Assembly (NCBI GenBank): GCA_004557125.1
Contig: SFET01000006.1
Span: 1 to 64,000, forward strand
DNA: 64,000 nt
From: Clostridiales bacterium
GTDB taxonomy: Bacteria; Bacillota; Clostridia; Christensenellales; Aristaeellaceae
Reading direction: 5' to 3'
This document shows, piece by piece, positions 7,864-16,993 of the stretch (its first letter is position 1; every line of letters starts with the position of its first letter). The notes under the pieces are model-generated. The model saw nothing but the letters and a program-made list of their open reading frames with translations. It searched no databases and had not been told where the DNA came from. The position numbers were made by a program, and so were the translations under genes.

Positions 7864-9633
7864 CTATGCGTCCATCAGACGGGCAAACTCCTCCAGCGTC
7901 TCCTCGAACACCCGCAGCGCGCTTGCAATGGGCGCGGGACTGTTCAGGTCCACGCCGGCGATCTTCAGCTCGTCGATGGGATACATGCTGCCACCGGTGG
8001 AGAGGAATTTGAGATAGTCCTCCGCACCGCCGTGGTTCAGGATGCGATCGGCAATGGCCACCGCGCTGCAGAAGCCCGTGGCATACTGGTAGACATAGAA
8101 TGCCCGATAAAAGTGCGGGATACGCGCCCATTCCTCATCGGTCACATCCGTACCCTCCGCAATGGGATAGTAGGTTTCGTTCAGCTCGTGATAGATGCCG
8201 TTGAGCGCCTGTGCCGTCAGCGGCGCGCCGGATTCATACATTTCGTGGGCACGCTTCTCAAACTCGGCGAACAGCGTCTGCCGGAACACCGTGGTGCGGA
8301 AGCCCTCCAGCAGGTGATTCAGCACGAAGGCGCGCTTCTTCGGATCCGTCTCCACGGAGAGCAGATAGCGGGTCAGCAGCACCTCGTTGACGGTGGAGGC
8401 GACCTCCGCCACGAAGATGGTGTACTCGTTGTTCACGTAATCCTGGGCCTGGGAGGAGAACCAGGAGTGCATGGAGTGGCCCAGCTCGTGGGCCAGGGTG
8501 AAGGCGTCGTCGTACTTATCGGTGTAGTTCAGCAGCACGTAGGGGTGCACGCCGTACACGCCGCAGGAGTACGCACCGGTGGTCTTGCCCTTATTCTCGT
8601 ACACGTCGATCCAGCGCTCACTGAAGGCGCGGTTCAGAAGCGTCTGGTACGTCTCGCCCAGCGGCTCCGTGGCCTTGAGCACCAGCTCCCTGGCGGTCTC
8701 ATAGGGCATGGCACTGTCCACCTCGTCCACCAGCGGGACATAGAGGTCGTACAGGCGCAGCGCATCCAGACCCAGCTTCTTCTTGCGAATCTCCAGATAG
8801 CGGGTCAGGGCCGGAATCGCCGCGTGGACGCAGTCGATCAGGTTTTCATAGAGCGCCTTGGGCACGTTGTTGCCGTACAGCTCGGCCTCGAGGGCGCTGG
8901 GATGTTTCCGCGCCTTGGCGTAGTAGCTGTCCAGCTTCACATTGCCGGAGTAGAGCGAGGCGAGCGTGTTGATGTACTTTCCGTACTCGCCGAAGTACTT
9001 TTCGAAGGCCTCGCGGCGCAGCTCGGGATCTGCAGACTCCCGGTACTTTCCGAACAGCGCGTGGGTCAGGGGCTCGCCGCTGTCCAGGTTCGGGAACTGC
9101 ATGTCCACGCTCTCGAAGAGATCGAAGGTCTTTTTCGGCGTCTGGGCTGCGTCGCCCAGCATGGCCAGCAGGCGCTCCTCATTTTCACTGAGGGTGTGCG
9201 CACGTGCGCGGCAGATGTCCTCGATCATGTGGCGGTAGGTCTGCATCTCCGGCAGGGCGATCCACTTCTCCAGTTGATCGGGATCGATCGCCAGGATCTC
9301 CGGGCTGAGGGAAGCCGTGATGGTGGAGAACTCCACGAACAGCCGCGTGGCGCGCGCCTCCATGTCCTGGGCCTGGGCGTCGCCGTTGTCCTCCGAGGCG
9401 TGCAGCATGGTGTAGACGTAAACCAGCTCCAGCTTCTGCGCGGCGGCAAAGATCCGATCCAGGCCCTGCTTCAGGCTCTGCGCGGATGCGCCCAGCGTAC
9501 CCATGACCTCCGGCAGCGCAGCGACCAGCTGCTCGGCCTCGCCGTAGGCCCGCTCCCATGCGGGAATGTCTTCAAAGATGTCTGCCAGGTTCCAGCAAAA
9601 TGCCGGATCCATTTGATTTCTGGTCTTTTCCAT
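7864..9633 (-). CDS. pepF: Oligoendopeptidase F
   Basis: Cytosolic M3-family zinc metallopeptidase that trims oligopeptides. The 589-residue length is standard. The zinc site HELGHSMHSWFS and the downstream glutamate-bearing stretch (YTIFVAEVASTVNE) are intact. An AGGAAAG sequence precedes the ATG. It is transcribed towards the membrane protein at 6966-7853 with only 10 bases between them. Confidence 0.95.
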   Translation of the reverse strand: MEKTRNQMDPAFCWNLADIFEDIPAWERAYGEAEQLVAALPEVMGTLGASAQSLKQGLDRIFAAAQKLELVYVYTMLHASEDNGDAQAQDMEARATRLFVEFSTITASLSPEILAIDPDQLEKWIALPEMQTYRHMIEDICRARAHTLSENEERLLAMLGDAAQTPKKTFDLFESVDMQFPNLDSGEPLTHALFGKYRESADPELRREAFEKYFGEYGKYINTLASLYSGNVKLDSYYAKARKHPSALEAELYGNNVPKALYENLIDCVHAAIPALTRYLEIRKKKLGLDALRLYDLYVPLVDEVDSAMPYETARELVLKATEPLGETYQTLLNRAFSERWIDVYENKGKTTGAYSCGVYGVHPYVLLNYTDKYDDAFTLAHELGHSMHSWFSSQAQDYVNNEYTIFVAEVASTVNEVLLTRYLLSVETDPKKRAFVLNHLLEGFRTTVFRQTLFAEFEKRAHEMYESGAPLTAQALNGIYHELNETYYPIAEGTDVTDEEWARIPHFYRAFYVYQYATGFCSAVAIADRILNHGGAEDYLKFLSTGGSMYPIDELKIAGVDLNSPAPIASALRVFEETLEEFARLMDA

Positions 9634-9666
9634 TTTTACTCGCTTTCCTGATTGATTTTGATGCGC

Positions 9667-10104
9667 TCAGAGGTTATCCGCTTCCTCCTGATCGATCACC
9701 CGCACGCCGTAGGCCTGCAGCACAGCCAGGCCTCGCTCCTGTTCGGACAGGCGCAGCACCATGTTGGCGTGGCCGGATACATTGCGGCGGAAGGAGTACA
9801 TGTACTCCACCGACAGCTTCTCCCGCTCGATGATGGTCAGCAGGTTGCAAAGGCCGTTGGGCCTGTCGTCGATCTCCGCGCAGATGACATGGTTGACGCG
9901 CGCGGTGTAACCTGCACCCTTGAGCAGGGCCATGGCGCGATCGATGTCGTCGGAGCGCAGGATCATGCGCACGATGCCGAAGGCATGGGTGTCCGCCACG
10001 GAGATTTCACGGATGTCCACATTGCCGGAGCCGAGCACCGCCGTCAGCTCGCGCAGGGTGCCGGGCATATTCTCCAGGAATACCGATATCTGCTTGATAA
10101 ACAT
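9667..10104 (-). CDS. Tandem ACT-domain protein
   Basis: 145 residues comprising two ACT modules (about 1-70, FLENMPGTLRELTAVL; and about 72-140, IDDRPNGLCNLLTII), a fold that binds amino acids or similar small ligands. Stand-alone double-ACT proteins of this length typically accompany phenylacetate-CoA ligase in anaerobes, and that gene is the immediate upstream neighbour (19 bases). It probably senses an aromatic amino acid or its keto/aryl acid derivative. This is inference from context. Confidence 0.88.
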   Translation of the reverse strand: MFIKQISVFLENMPGTLRELTAVLGSGNVDIREISVADTHAFGIVRMILRSDDIDRAMALLKGAGYTARVNHVICAEIDDRPNGLCNLLTIIEREKLSVEYMYSFRRNVSGHANMVLRLSEQERGLAVLQAYGVRVIDQEEADNL

Positions 10105-10123
10105 AGCGCAGCTTCTTCCTTTC

Positions 10124-11455
10124 TTACAGCTTTCTGCGATCGACCACGTGCTTTGCCTTGCCCTCGAAGCGCGGAATGGACTTGGGTGCCACCAGCTTGA
10201 CCTTCGTGGCGATGCCCACCACGGATTTGACGCTCTCGAAGATCTTCCTCTGCACGGCCTCGATCTCCGACACGGTGTCGGAGAACATCTCCTCGGTCAT
10301 CTCCACCTGGATCTCCAGCGTGTCGGCGGAATTGACGCGGTCCGCATAGAGCATGTAGTGGGGCGCGACGCCGTGGATGCCCACCAGCACCGATTCGATC
10401 TGGCTGGGGAACACGTTCACGCCGCGAATGATGAGCATATCGTCGGTGCGGCCGGTGATCCTGCCCATGCGCGCAAGGGTTCTGCCGCATTCGCATTTCT
10501 TGTCGGTGAGAGAGCACAGGTCGTGGGTGCGGTAGCGGAGCATCGGCATGCCGCGCTTGGTGATGGTGGTGAACACCAATTCACCCTCCTGGCCGTAGGG
10601 CAGCGGTTCGCCCGTGGCGGGATTGATGATCTCGGCGATGACGTGGTCCTCGTTGATGTGCATGCCCTCCTTGACCAGGCATTCGTAGGACACGCCGGGG
10701 CCGCAGATCTCGGTCAGACCGTAGATGTCGCAGGCGTCGATGCACAATAGCTCCTCGATGCGCTTTCGCATGGCCTCGGACCAGGGCTCCGCGCCGAAGC
10801 AGCCGGCCTTGAGCTTGAGGTCCTTCGCGGGATCCAGGCCCATCTCCCGGATCGTCTCGCCCAGGTACACCGCGTAGCTGGGGGTGCAGCACAGGATCGT
10901 GGAACCCATCTCCTGCATCATCATGATCTGCCGCTGGGTGTTGCCGCTGGACATGGGCAGCACCATCGCGCCGATCCTGTTCGCGCCCTGGTACGCGCCG
11001 AAGCCGCCGGTGAACAGGCCGAAGCCGTAGGCCACCTGCACAATGTCCTCCCTGCTGCAGCCCGCCGCCGTCAGCGTGCGCGCCATCATCTCCGACCATA
11101 CGTCCACATCGCCCCGGGTGTAGCCGGACACGATGGGCTTGCCGGTGGTGCCGGAGGAGCCGTGGATGCGCACGATCTCCTCCTGCGGCACCGCGAGCAG
11201 TCCGTAGGGAAATTCGTCGCGCAGATCGCTCTTCTCCGTGAAGGGCAGGTACTTCAGATCCTCCACCGTGCGGATGTCCTCGGGCTTGACGCCCTTGGCG
11301 TCCATGCGCTCGCGGTAGAGGCGCACATTGTCATATTCGTGGCGAACCACCTGGCGCAAACGCTCGCTCTGCAGGGCGTACAGCTCATCGCGGCTGATGC
11401 ACTCCATTGCGGGATTGAAGATTCTGTGTTCCACTTTGCCTGTATTCTTTCCCAT
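10124..11455 (-). CDS. paaK: Phenylacetate-CoA ligase (adenylate-forming)
   Basis: Activates phenylacetate or related aryl acids to CoA thioesters with ATP. The 443 residues are typical. They contain the P-loop-like SSGTTGKP, the GAEPWSEAMR segment, the adenylation motif YGLTEICGPG, and the C-terminal hinge TGRTDDMLIIRGVNVFPSQIE. The downstream ACT-domain gene is a common partner. Indolepyruvate ferredoxin oxidoreductase genes, often adjacent in other anaerobes, are not present here. The physiological acid could be an amino-acid fermentation product. Confidence 0.92.
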   Translation of the reverse strand: MGKNTGKVEHRIFNPAMECISRDELYALQSERLRQVVRHEYDNVRLYRERMDAKGVKPEDIRTVEDLKYLPFTEKSDLRDEFPYGLLAVPQEEIVRIHGSSGTTGKPIVSGYTRGDVDVWSEMMARTLTAAGCSREDIVQVAYGFGLFTGGFGAYQGANRIGAMVLPMSSGNTQRQIMMMQEMGSTILCCTPSYAVYLGETIREMGLDPAKDLKLKAGCFGAEPWSEAMRKRIEELLCIDACDIYGLTEICGPGVSYECLVKEGMHINEDHVIAEIINPATGEPLPYGQEGELVFTTITKRGMPMLRYRTHDLCSLTDKKCECGRTLARMGRITGRTDDMLIIRGVNVFPSQIESVLVGIHGVAPHYMLYADRVNSADTLEIQVEMTEEMFSDTVSEIEAVQRKIFESVKSVVGIATKVKLVAPKSIPRFEGKAKHVVDRRKL

Positions 11456-11488
11456 GATTCGTATACCCCTTTGTCTACGCTCCTGCGT

Positions 11489-11863
11489 TCAGTCCTGCTT
11501 CTGCGCCGCCTCCAGCGGGATGTACTGCACCTGATTGGTGCCGTCCTGCCACAGGCGCTCGATGTTGTAATACTTGCGCTCCTCCGGATGGAAGATATGT
11601 ACGATGACATGCGCATAGTCCAGCACGATCCACTTGGATTCGCGCTCGCCCTCCTTGCGGCGGGGTTCGATTCCCTCCTCGGTGAGCTTGTCCTCCAGAT
11701 CCTCCGCCAGCGAGCGCACAGACTGGATGTTGCGGCCATTGGCGATGACGAAGTAGTCCGTGATGGAGGTGAGATGGGCGACCTCGAGAATTTCAATGTC
11801 GTTTGCGCCCTTTTCGTCCAGAATCTTTGCGGCCTTCAGGGCCAGTTCCTTGGAATTCAGCAT
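11489..11863 (-). CDS. rsfS: Ribosomal silencing factor RsfS
   Basis: 124 residues of the RsfS/YbeB/iojap family, which binds ribosomal protein uL14 and blocks 50S-30S joining when nutrients run low. The family core TSITDYFVIANGRN, SKWIVLDYAHVIVHIF and the terminal YYNIERLW are present. The start at 11863 is preferred because GAGGAGG precedes it by a proper distance. It sits 58 bases after the nadD-yqeK fusion, keeping the nadD-yqeK-rsfS order of Bacillus. Confidence 0.95.
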   Translation of the reverse strand: MLNSKELALKAAKILDEKGANDIEILEVAHLTSITDYFVIANGRNIQSVRSLAEDLEDKLTEEGIEPRRKEGERESKWIVLDYAHVIVHIFHPEERKYYNIERLWQDGTNQVQYIPLEAAQKQD

Positions 11864-11921
11864 TTGATTTCCTCCTCGATGCATGATTGAAAAGGCGATG
11901 TTGTTGCCGGAAATGCTTCCG

Positions 11922-13082
11922 CTATGTAGCGTCGTCCACGCGGCCCTTCAGCATGGCCTCGGTTCGGGGATGCGGCTCTCTTCCCTGTTGTGCGAGATGC
12001 CGTCCCGTCAGCTCGGCGCAGCGGTACATGGCCGCGAAGATGTCCTCCTCCGCAAGTGCCCGCGCCTCCTGCAGGCCGGGAAAGGGCGTGCGGTTGGGCT
12101 CGATAAAGTCGGCGGTGTAGATCAGCGCCTCCATGGCGTCCATCCGTGCATCCCCCAGAGTGTGCTTTCGTATGGCCGAGAGAATATGCACATCCTGCAC
12201 GCCGAAGTGCTCCGCGGCCCAGACCGCGCCGGCCGGTGCGTGAAGGACGCTGGCGGTCTCCAGTTCCTCATCATCGACGTCCGGCACGCGTCCCTGCACC
12301 AGCGCGCGCATCTCCTCCAGGGGCATGGACTTTGCGCAGTCGTGCAAGAGTCCCGCGAGCTCCGCGCGCCTGGGATCCACGCCAAAGCGGGGCGCCAATC
12401 GAAGCGCGGTCTGCGCCACGCCCAACGTGTGCTGATAGCGCGCAGGCTTCAGGCTGGCCTTCAGCTCCGCCTCTATTTCTTCCCGGGAACGATTCGCAAG
12501 ATACAGGCCGTGCTCCCGGATGTAGCCCTCGACCCCCTCGGGCACGAGATCCGCAATCCCCTCCCCCTTCGCGACGCGGCTGCGAATCTGCGTGGAGGAG
12601 ATGTCCGGGCCGTGGAAGGGCAGAATCTCGAAGCGGGCCGAATAGCGCTGCTCCAGTTCCCGAACGCGCTGCAGACTCGCAGGTTCATCCGCGCGGCCGA
12701 TCACCGCAAAGCTGCACATGCCGGCAATCTCGGAAAAGCTGCGCCAACTGTCCAGCACATCCAGCGTATCCGCGCCGATCAGATAGAACCACTGCGTATC
12801 GGGCTGCGTGAACGTCAGATCCCGAAGCGTATCCACGGTGTAGGTGGTTCCGCTGCGGGCGATCTCCAGATCCGAGGCGTGCAGACCATGCACATTCGCA
12901 GCCGCGATGCGCGCCATGTTCAGGCGATCCTGCTTCGGCGTGGGATGGAGCTTGTGCGGCGGATCGCCGGCCGGCAGGAGCAGCACAGAATCCAGCTTCA
13001 TCAGCTGCATTGCAGCTTCCGCAACCTGAATGTGTCCGTTGTGCACCGGATCCAGCGTTCCGCCCATGATGCCGATTCTCAT
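11922..13082 (-). CDS. nadD: Fusion: nicotinate-nucleotide adenylyltransferase (NadD) + YqeK HD hydrolase
   Basis: Residues 1-about 195 are NadD, which adenylates nicotinate mononucleotide in NAD synthesis: GIMGGTLDPVHNGHI nucleotide-binding start, YLIGADTLDVLDSW, then ISSTQIRSRVAKGEG. Residues about 205-386 are a YqeK-type HD-domain phosphohydrolase (RYQHTLGVAQTALRLA, LLHDCAKS with the HD pair, and HAPAGAVWA), a family reported to cleave diadenosine tetraphosphate. In Bacillus these are two adjacent genes; here they are one 386-residue protein. AGGGAGG precedes the start at 13082. rsfS follows, so the conserved cluster is intact. Confidence 0.93.
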   Translation of the reverse strand: MRIGIMGGTLDPVHNGHIQVAEAAMQLMKLDSVLLLPAGDPPHKLHPTPKQDRLNMARIAAANVHGLHASDLEIARSGTTYTVDTLRDLTFTQPDTQWFYLIGADTLDVLDSWRSFSEIAGMCSFAVIGRADEPASLQRVRELEQRYSARFEILPFHGPDISSTQIRSRVAKGEGIADLVPEGVEGYIREHGLYLANRSREEIEAELKASLKPARYQHTLGVAQTALRLAPRFGVDPRRAELAGLLHDCAKSMPLEEMRALVQGRVPDVDDEELETASVLHAPAGAVWAAEHFGVQDVHILSAIRKHTLGDARMDAMEALIYTADFIEPNRTPFPGLQEARALAEEDIFAAMYRCAELTGRHLAQQGREPHPRTEAMLKGRVDDAT

Positions 13083-13195
13083 GGCGACCACCTCCCTTAG
13101 TATGTCGGTTTTCGCTTGCCTGCGGACCGTTTTCAAACGTATATTCTTGTTATATTTCGGCAATCCTATTCCAAAAACCTGCAAGGAGAAGCAAG

Positions 13196-13942
13196 ATGGG
13201 CAAAAAAATTGATCGTTTTGTTCTGGAGGTCGCCCTGGCGGCGGCGCTGTATCTCTACTTCCGGGGCGCGTTTGCGAATCGGATCGTCGCCCTTGTGCTG
13301 GCGCTGCTCAGCTGCTTTGTACTGCTGCGCCTTGGGAAGCGGCTGTGCACACTGCTGCGGGGCTGTCCGCTTATGCGCAGACGCAGCATGCGCCGCGGCG
13401 CACAGGGCGCGGTGATGCGCCTGGCCTGCCTTCCCGAGGAGGAGGCAAAGGCTGCGCTGGAGAAGCTGCTGAAGCAATGCTATGGCGAGGTGCCCGCACT
13501 GGCCCTGATCCAGCTGCATCCCTCCCTGCGCCTGTCGGAGGAGCGCGTGTTCGAGATCTGGCGAAGGCATCGCGGCAAGGCCCAGCTGGCAATCTGCGCC
13601 ACCTGCCGTTCCGATGATTCCTGCAGAACGCTGGCCGGGAGCCTGAAGGGGCCGCGTGTCGCCCTTTTGGACGCCGCTGTGCTGGAGCAGCTGATCTGCG
13701 AGCATCCCGAGGGCTTGGTTGCTCCCAGCGAGCGCTGCGTTCGGACGCGGCTGCACCTCAAGCGCGCGTGTCACCTGCTGATCAACCGGAAGAATGCGCC
13801 GCGGAATCTGCTCATGGCAATATCGATGCTGGCGCTGTATCTATTCAGCGGTCACGCGCTCTATCTGTTCTGCGCACTGGCGCTGCTCTTGCTGGCGCTC
13901 GTCTCCCTGCGCCACGCACCGCGGCCGGCAAGGCTGTTCTGA
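13196..13942 (+). CDS. Membrane protein of unknown function
   Basis: 248 residues. Two hydrophobic segments lie near the N-terminus (about 8-26 and 28-46) and two near the C-terminus (about 202-235), with a basic cytosolic middle of about 150 residues. The middle holds several cysteines (ICATCRSDDSCRTL) and no motif I recognise. AAGGAGAAG precedes the ATG. It is divergent from nadD and ends at a hairpin shared with the convergent PfkB kinase. I can say only that it is a four-segment membrane protein with a soluble central domain. Confidence 0.7.
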   Translation: MGKKIDRFVLEVALAAALYLYFRGAFANRIVALVLALLSCFVLLRLGKRLCTLLRGCPLMRRRSMRRGAQGAVMRLACLPEEEAKAALEKLLKQCYGEVPALALIQLHPSLRLSEERVFEIWRRHRGKAQLAICATCRSDDSCRTLAGSLKGPRVALLDAAVLEQLICEHPEGLVAPSERCVRTRLHLKRACHLLINRKNAPRNLLMAISMLALYLFSGHALYLFCALALLLLALVSLRHAPRPARLF

Positions 13943-13949
13943 CGCGCAA

Positions 13950-13979
13950 AGGCCGCCCGACGATATCGCCGGACGGCCT
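13950..13979. terminator. Hairpin between convergent genes
   Basis: AGGCCG-C-CCG pairs with CGG-A-CGGCCT across the 50-base gap between the two convergent stop codons. There is no long T run. Confidence 0.5.
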
Positions 13980-13993
13980 GCATGTGCATATGC

Positions 13994-14995
13994 TCAGCGC
14001 AGCTCCCTGTACAGTTTCCGCGTCTCCTCGATGGAGCGCACGCCATCGGTGGCATTGGCCTCGCTCAGCGAAGCGGCCGCAGATGCGATGCCCAGCTCGA
14101 TGGCGTCGCCCAGGCACTGACCATGCTCGGCGCCGCAGAGCACGCCTGCACAGAAGGCGTCTCCAGCACCCACGCTGCCCTTGATGTAGCCCTCGGGCAA
14201 GTGCAGGCTCTCGCGCTCAATGTAGTTGTCGTTTTCATCCAGGCCGAAGCCGCCCTCAGGGCTGTGGATCACGGCCCAGGTGCTCACGCCCATCTCCTTC
14301 ATGCGCCGGAGCACCGCAGGAATGTTTTCCCGGATCAGTCGATCCGCATCATCGCGCAGGGGAATGCCGGTGGTCTGGCCCGCTTCGATTTCGTTGATGA
14401 TGCAGTAGTCGGTGTACTTCATGGCCGGGGGCACCAGCTTGCTGAAGCGGTCGCTGGCCTCGCTGACCACGTCGATGGAGGTCTTGATGCCGCGCTGCTG
14501 GGCGTGATACAGAAGCCGCGCCATCTTGCTGCCGAATTCCTCGTCCGGCTGATCCAGCGCGTTGAGCAGCAGGATGTAGCCGATGTGCAGGATGTCGCAG
14601 TCCAGCTTGTCCCAGTCGATGTCATCCTCGGTGAAGCGTCCGTTTGCGCCCAGATAGGTGAAGAAGGTGCGCTCCTTGGAGACCAGATCGCTGAGCACCA
14701 GCGTAAAGGCGGAGATGCCGTCGCAGATCACATTCTGCGTGTCGATGTTCGGATGCGCATGCATGCGCTCCATGACCAGATCGCCCTCGGCGTCCTTGCC
14801 GTTGCGGCCCAGCGCATAGAGCTTCATTTCCGGATCCAGCTTGGCCAGATCGATGATGACGTTGCACACCGCGCCGCCGGTGGCGCGGGAGATGCCGTCC
14901 TGAATATGGACCAGCTGTCCCTGCTTCGGCCAGCCGATCGTGGGATAAAGGATATCTACAACCATATTTCCGGCGACACAAATGCCCTTGCCCAT
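13994..14995 (-). CDS. PfkB-family carbohydrate kinase
   Basis: 333-residue ribokinase-type sugar or nucleoside kinase. The N-terminal GKGICVAGNMVVDILYP and ATGGAVCNVIIDLAKL bind the substrate. The C-terminal GSVGAGDAFCAGVL is the PfkB signature with the catalytic aspartate in GAGDAF. The start at 14995 follows GAGGTG; a longer open frame upstream has none. It has its own TTGAAA-17-TAAAAT promoter. The sugar cannot be told from the sequence, and no sugar transporter is adjacent. Confidence 0.9.
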   Translation of the reverse strand: MGKGICVAGNMVVDILYPTIGWPKQGQLVHIQDGISRATGGAVCNVIIDLAKLDPEMKLYALGRNGKDAEGDLVMERMHAHPNIDTQNVICDGISAFTLVLSDLVSKERTFFTYLGANGRFTEDDIDWDKLDCDILHIGYILLLNALDQPDEEFGSKMARLLYHAQQRGIKTSIDVVSEASDRFSKLVPPAMKYTDYCIINEIEAGQTTGIPLRDDADRLIRENIPAVLRRMKEMGVSTWAVIHSPEGGFGLDENDNYIERESLHLPEGYIKGSVGAGDAFCAGVLCGAEHGQCLGDAIELGIASAAASLSEANATDGVRSIEETRKLYRELR

Positions 14996-15026
14996 AGTTT
15001 TCACCTCTGTGTAGAATACTAAACTC

Positions 15027-15055
15027 ATTTTAGCACATTTCCGCATCGATTTCAA
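15027..15055 (-). promoter_or_regulatory. Promoter of PfkB kinase
   Basis: Minus strand: TTGAAA (15050-15055), 17-base spacer, TAAAAT (15027-15032). Confidence 0.75.
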
Positions 15056-15116
15056 CACATCTATCCGCTTGCACAAATACAAACTTCCGATTTGGCGGAA
15101 TGCTGACAGTTTCCCA

Positions 15117-15145
15117 TTGATAATTTGTTCCAGTTGTGCTATCAT
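15117..15145 (+). promoter_or_regulatory. Promoter of uridine kinase
   Basis: TTGATA (15117-15122), 17-base spacer, TATCAT (15140-15145), 35 bases upstream of the ATG. Confidence 0.75.
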
Positions 15146-15180
15146 GAAACAAACATCTGCGGATTGGGAGGAAACTGTAT

Positions 15181-15804
15181 ATGCTTGTCATCGGCATCTG
15201 CGGAGCCAGCGGAAGCGGAAAATCCACCCTTGCAAAGGAGCTCCAGGCCAGGCTGAACCGGCGCTGCATCTATCTGAAGCAGGATTCCTACTACAAGGAT
15301 CATCCGGACATGAGCTTTGAGGAGCGCGTGCACATCAACTACGATGAACCCGAGGCCTTCGAACACGACGTGCTGCGACAGGATCTCTACAACCTGCGCG
15401 CGGGCCTTCCCATCACCGCCAAGGAGTACGATTACACCCAGCACCGCCGCTGCGACACCGCAGAGCTGATCCAGCCCGCCGATGTGGTGCTCGTCGAGGG
15501 CATTCACGTGTTCTATGACGAGGCCGTGCGCGAGCTGATGGACTTCAAGATCTACATTCAGGTGGACCCCGACGTGTGCCTGCTGCGCCGCGTGAAGCGC
15601 GACCTGCGCGACCGCGGCCGCACCATCGAGGGCGTCTACCAGCAGTACCTGGAGACCGTGAAGCCCATGTACGAAAAGCACATCCGCAACTACGTGGAGT
15701 ATGCGGATCTGATCGTCGCCCGGGGCGGCAAGAACGCCCGGATCGTCGATATCCTCGCACATTACATCAATTCCGGCATGATTGAGGAGGCGCCGCGCCC
15801 TTGA
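15181..15804 (+). CDS. udk: Uridine kinase
   Basis: Phosphorylates uridine/cytidine in pyrimidine salvage. The protein is 207 residues with the Walker A GICGASGSGKST at the N-terminus and KQDSYYKD. HINYDEPEAFEHD is the nucleoside-binding stretch of Udk, and DVVLVEGIHVF is the Walker B region. The length matches the family. Preceded by GGGAGG and a good promoter; the secreted protein gene follows 31 bases later, probably in the same transcript. Confidence 0.93.
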   Translation: MLVIGICGASGSGKSTLAKELQARLNRRCIYLKQDSYYKDHPDMSFEERVHINYDEPEAFEHDVLRQDLYNLRAGLPITAKEYDYTQHRRCDTAELIQPADVVLVEGIHVFYDEAVRELMDFKIYIQVDPDVCLLRRVKRDLRDRGRTIEGVYQQYLETVKPMYEKHIRNYVEYADLIVARGGKNARIVDILAHYINSGMIEEAPRP

Positions 15805-15835
15805 GGTGCGCCTTCGCCCGTCAGGAGGTTCCGCA

Positions 15836-16294
15836 ATGAAGATTCGCAGGATTTTCTCCGCTTGCCTCGCGCTTCTGCTGCTCACAGGCGTCGCGCTGGC
15901 AGAGAAGCCGGTATACATTCAGTACGGCGACACCGGCGAACCCATCGCCTGGCTGCAGGACGGCCTGGGCGTCACCGAAACCTACTGCTACAATTACAGC
16001 GGCGACCCCATCGCCTACTTCGGCGACGAGACGCTGGACGCACTGAGCGCGCTTCAGAGGGACTATGGCCTCAGGGCCAGCGGCGCCTTCGACAGCGACA
16101 CCCTCTATCTACTCCTCGATCCCCCCTACTCCGCCCTCGACGGCTACGACGATCCGCTGGTGTGGATCCCCATGTACGGCGGCACGCGCTACCACGCCAA
16201 CTACTGGTGCAGCGGGCTCATCGAGCCCCGCCAGATGCCGGCGTCCTGCGCGGAATACCTGGGCTTCACGCCCTGCGGCAGGTGCTACCGCTGA
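15836..16294 (+). CDS. Secreted peptidoglycan-binding-like protein
   Basis: 152 residues with a classical signal peptide (KIRRIFSACLALLLLTGVALA, cleavage after ALA near residue 21). Residues about 30-85 resemble a PG_binding_1 module (GEPIAWLQDGLG, then DETLDALSALQRDYGL). The C-terminus carries YHANYWCSG...EYLGFTPCGRC, a YH-C...C-x-x-C arrangement seen at the end of various secreted Bacillota proteins and possibly metal-binding. The start is set by AGGAGG. The cell-wall location is inferred. Confidence 0.8.
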   Translation: MKIRRIFSACLALLLLTGVALAEKPVYIQYGDTGEPIAWLQDGLGVTETYCYNYSGDPIAYFGDETLDALSALQRDYGLRASGAFDSDTLYLLLDPPYSALDGYDDPLVWIPMYGGTRYHANYWCSGLIEPRQMPASCAEYLGFTPCGRCYR

Positions 16295-16313
16295 GCGCGT
16301 ACACAAAAAGCGC

Positions 16314-16342
16314 TTTACAAAGTCCCACGGCTGTGCTATACT
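16314..16342 (+). promoter_or_regulatory. Promoter of the queT-queF operon
   Basis: TTTACA (16314-16319), 17-base spacer, TATACT (16337-16342), directly before the preQ1 aptamer. Confidence 0.8.
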
Positions 16343-16356
16343 GTTCAGGCCGTCGG

Positions 16357-16397
16357 CAGACAGTTCGAAACCATCCTGTCTATAAACAAAACTAGGG
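16357..16397 (+). promoter_or_regulatory. preQ1-I riboswitch
   Basis: A compact H-type pseudoknot. CAGACAG pairs with CTGTCT, the loop holds TTCG and CC, and the A-rich tail ATAAACAAAACTAGGG supplies the CTAGG that pairs back into the loop. It precedes queT and queF, the expected regulon. Confidence 0.93.
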
Positions 16398-16435
16398 ACG
16401 AAAACAGAATTTCTATGTTTCTATGGAATTTTGTT

Positions 16436-16474
16436 GGGACGTATCCTTCTTTAAGATGGGTGCGTCCCTTTTTG
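16436..16474 (+). terminator. preQ1 riboswitch terminator
   Basis: GGGACGTATCC pairs with GGGTGCGTCCC followed by five T residues, 20 bases before the queT start. Confidence 0.85.
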
Positions 16475-16492
16475 TGTCTGGAGGTGACGAAA

Positions 16493-16981
16493 ATGGATAT
16501 GATGCACATGAACAGAACCCACAAGCTGGCCCTCTCCGGCATGGTGATGGCCGTTTACATCGTGGTCATGTATCTCACGCAGAGCTTCGCGTTTCTGCAG
16601 TATCAGGTGCGCATCGCAACGGCGATCTACGCGCTGGCATATCTGTTTCCGTTCCTGGTTTTGCCGCTGGGCGTTTCGAACCTGCTGTCCAACCTGCTCA
16701 TGGGCGGCCTGGGCGTGCTGGACATCGTGGGCGGCGGCGTGGTCGGCATACTCACCGCGCTGTGCTGCGCGCTGATCCGGCGGCTGAAGCTCAGCGAGTG
16801 GCTGCTGGTGCTGCCCGTGACGCTGATCCCCGCCTTCGGCGTGTCCGCCTACCTGTCGGGGCTGCTGAATCTCCCCTACTTGGCCCTGGCTTCGAGCCTT
16901 CTGGTGGGACAGTTCATCTCGGGCGTGGCCGGCGTGCTGCTGGTGAAGACACTGAAGCATGCCCTTCTGCGCGATAAATAA
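16493..16981 (+). CDS. queT: Queuosine precursor transporter QueT
   Basis: 162-residue integral membrane protein of the QueT family, an ECF-type substrate-binding (S) component for preQ1/queuosine precursors. About five to six hydrophobic segments; YQVRIATAIYALAYLFPFLVLPLG and NLLMGGLGVLDIVGGG are typical. The start at 16493 follows GGAGGTGA. It is the first gene after a preQ1-I riboswitch and is 12 bases from queF. The energising ECF module must be encoded elsewhere. Confidence 0.93.
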   Translation: MDMMHMNRTHKLALSGMVMAVYIVVMYLTQSFAFLQYQVRIATAIYALAYLFPFLVLPLGVSNLLSNLLMGGLGVLDIVGGGVVGILTALCCALIRRLKLSEWLLVLPVTLIPAFGVSAYLSGLLNLPYLALASSLLVGQFISGVAGVLLVKTLKHALLRDK

Positions 16982-16993
16982 GGAGGAACATCC

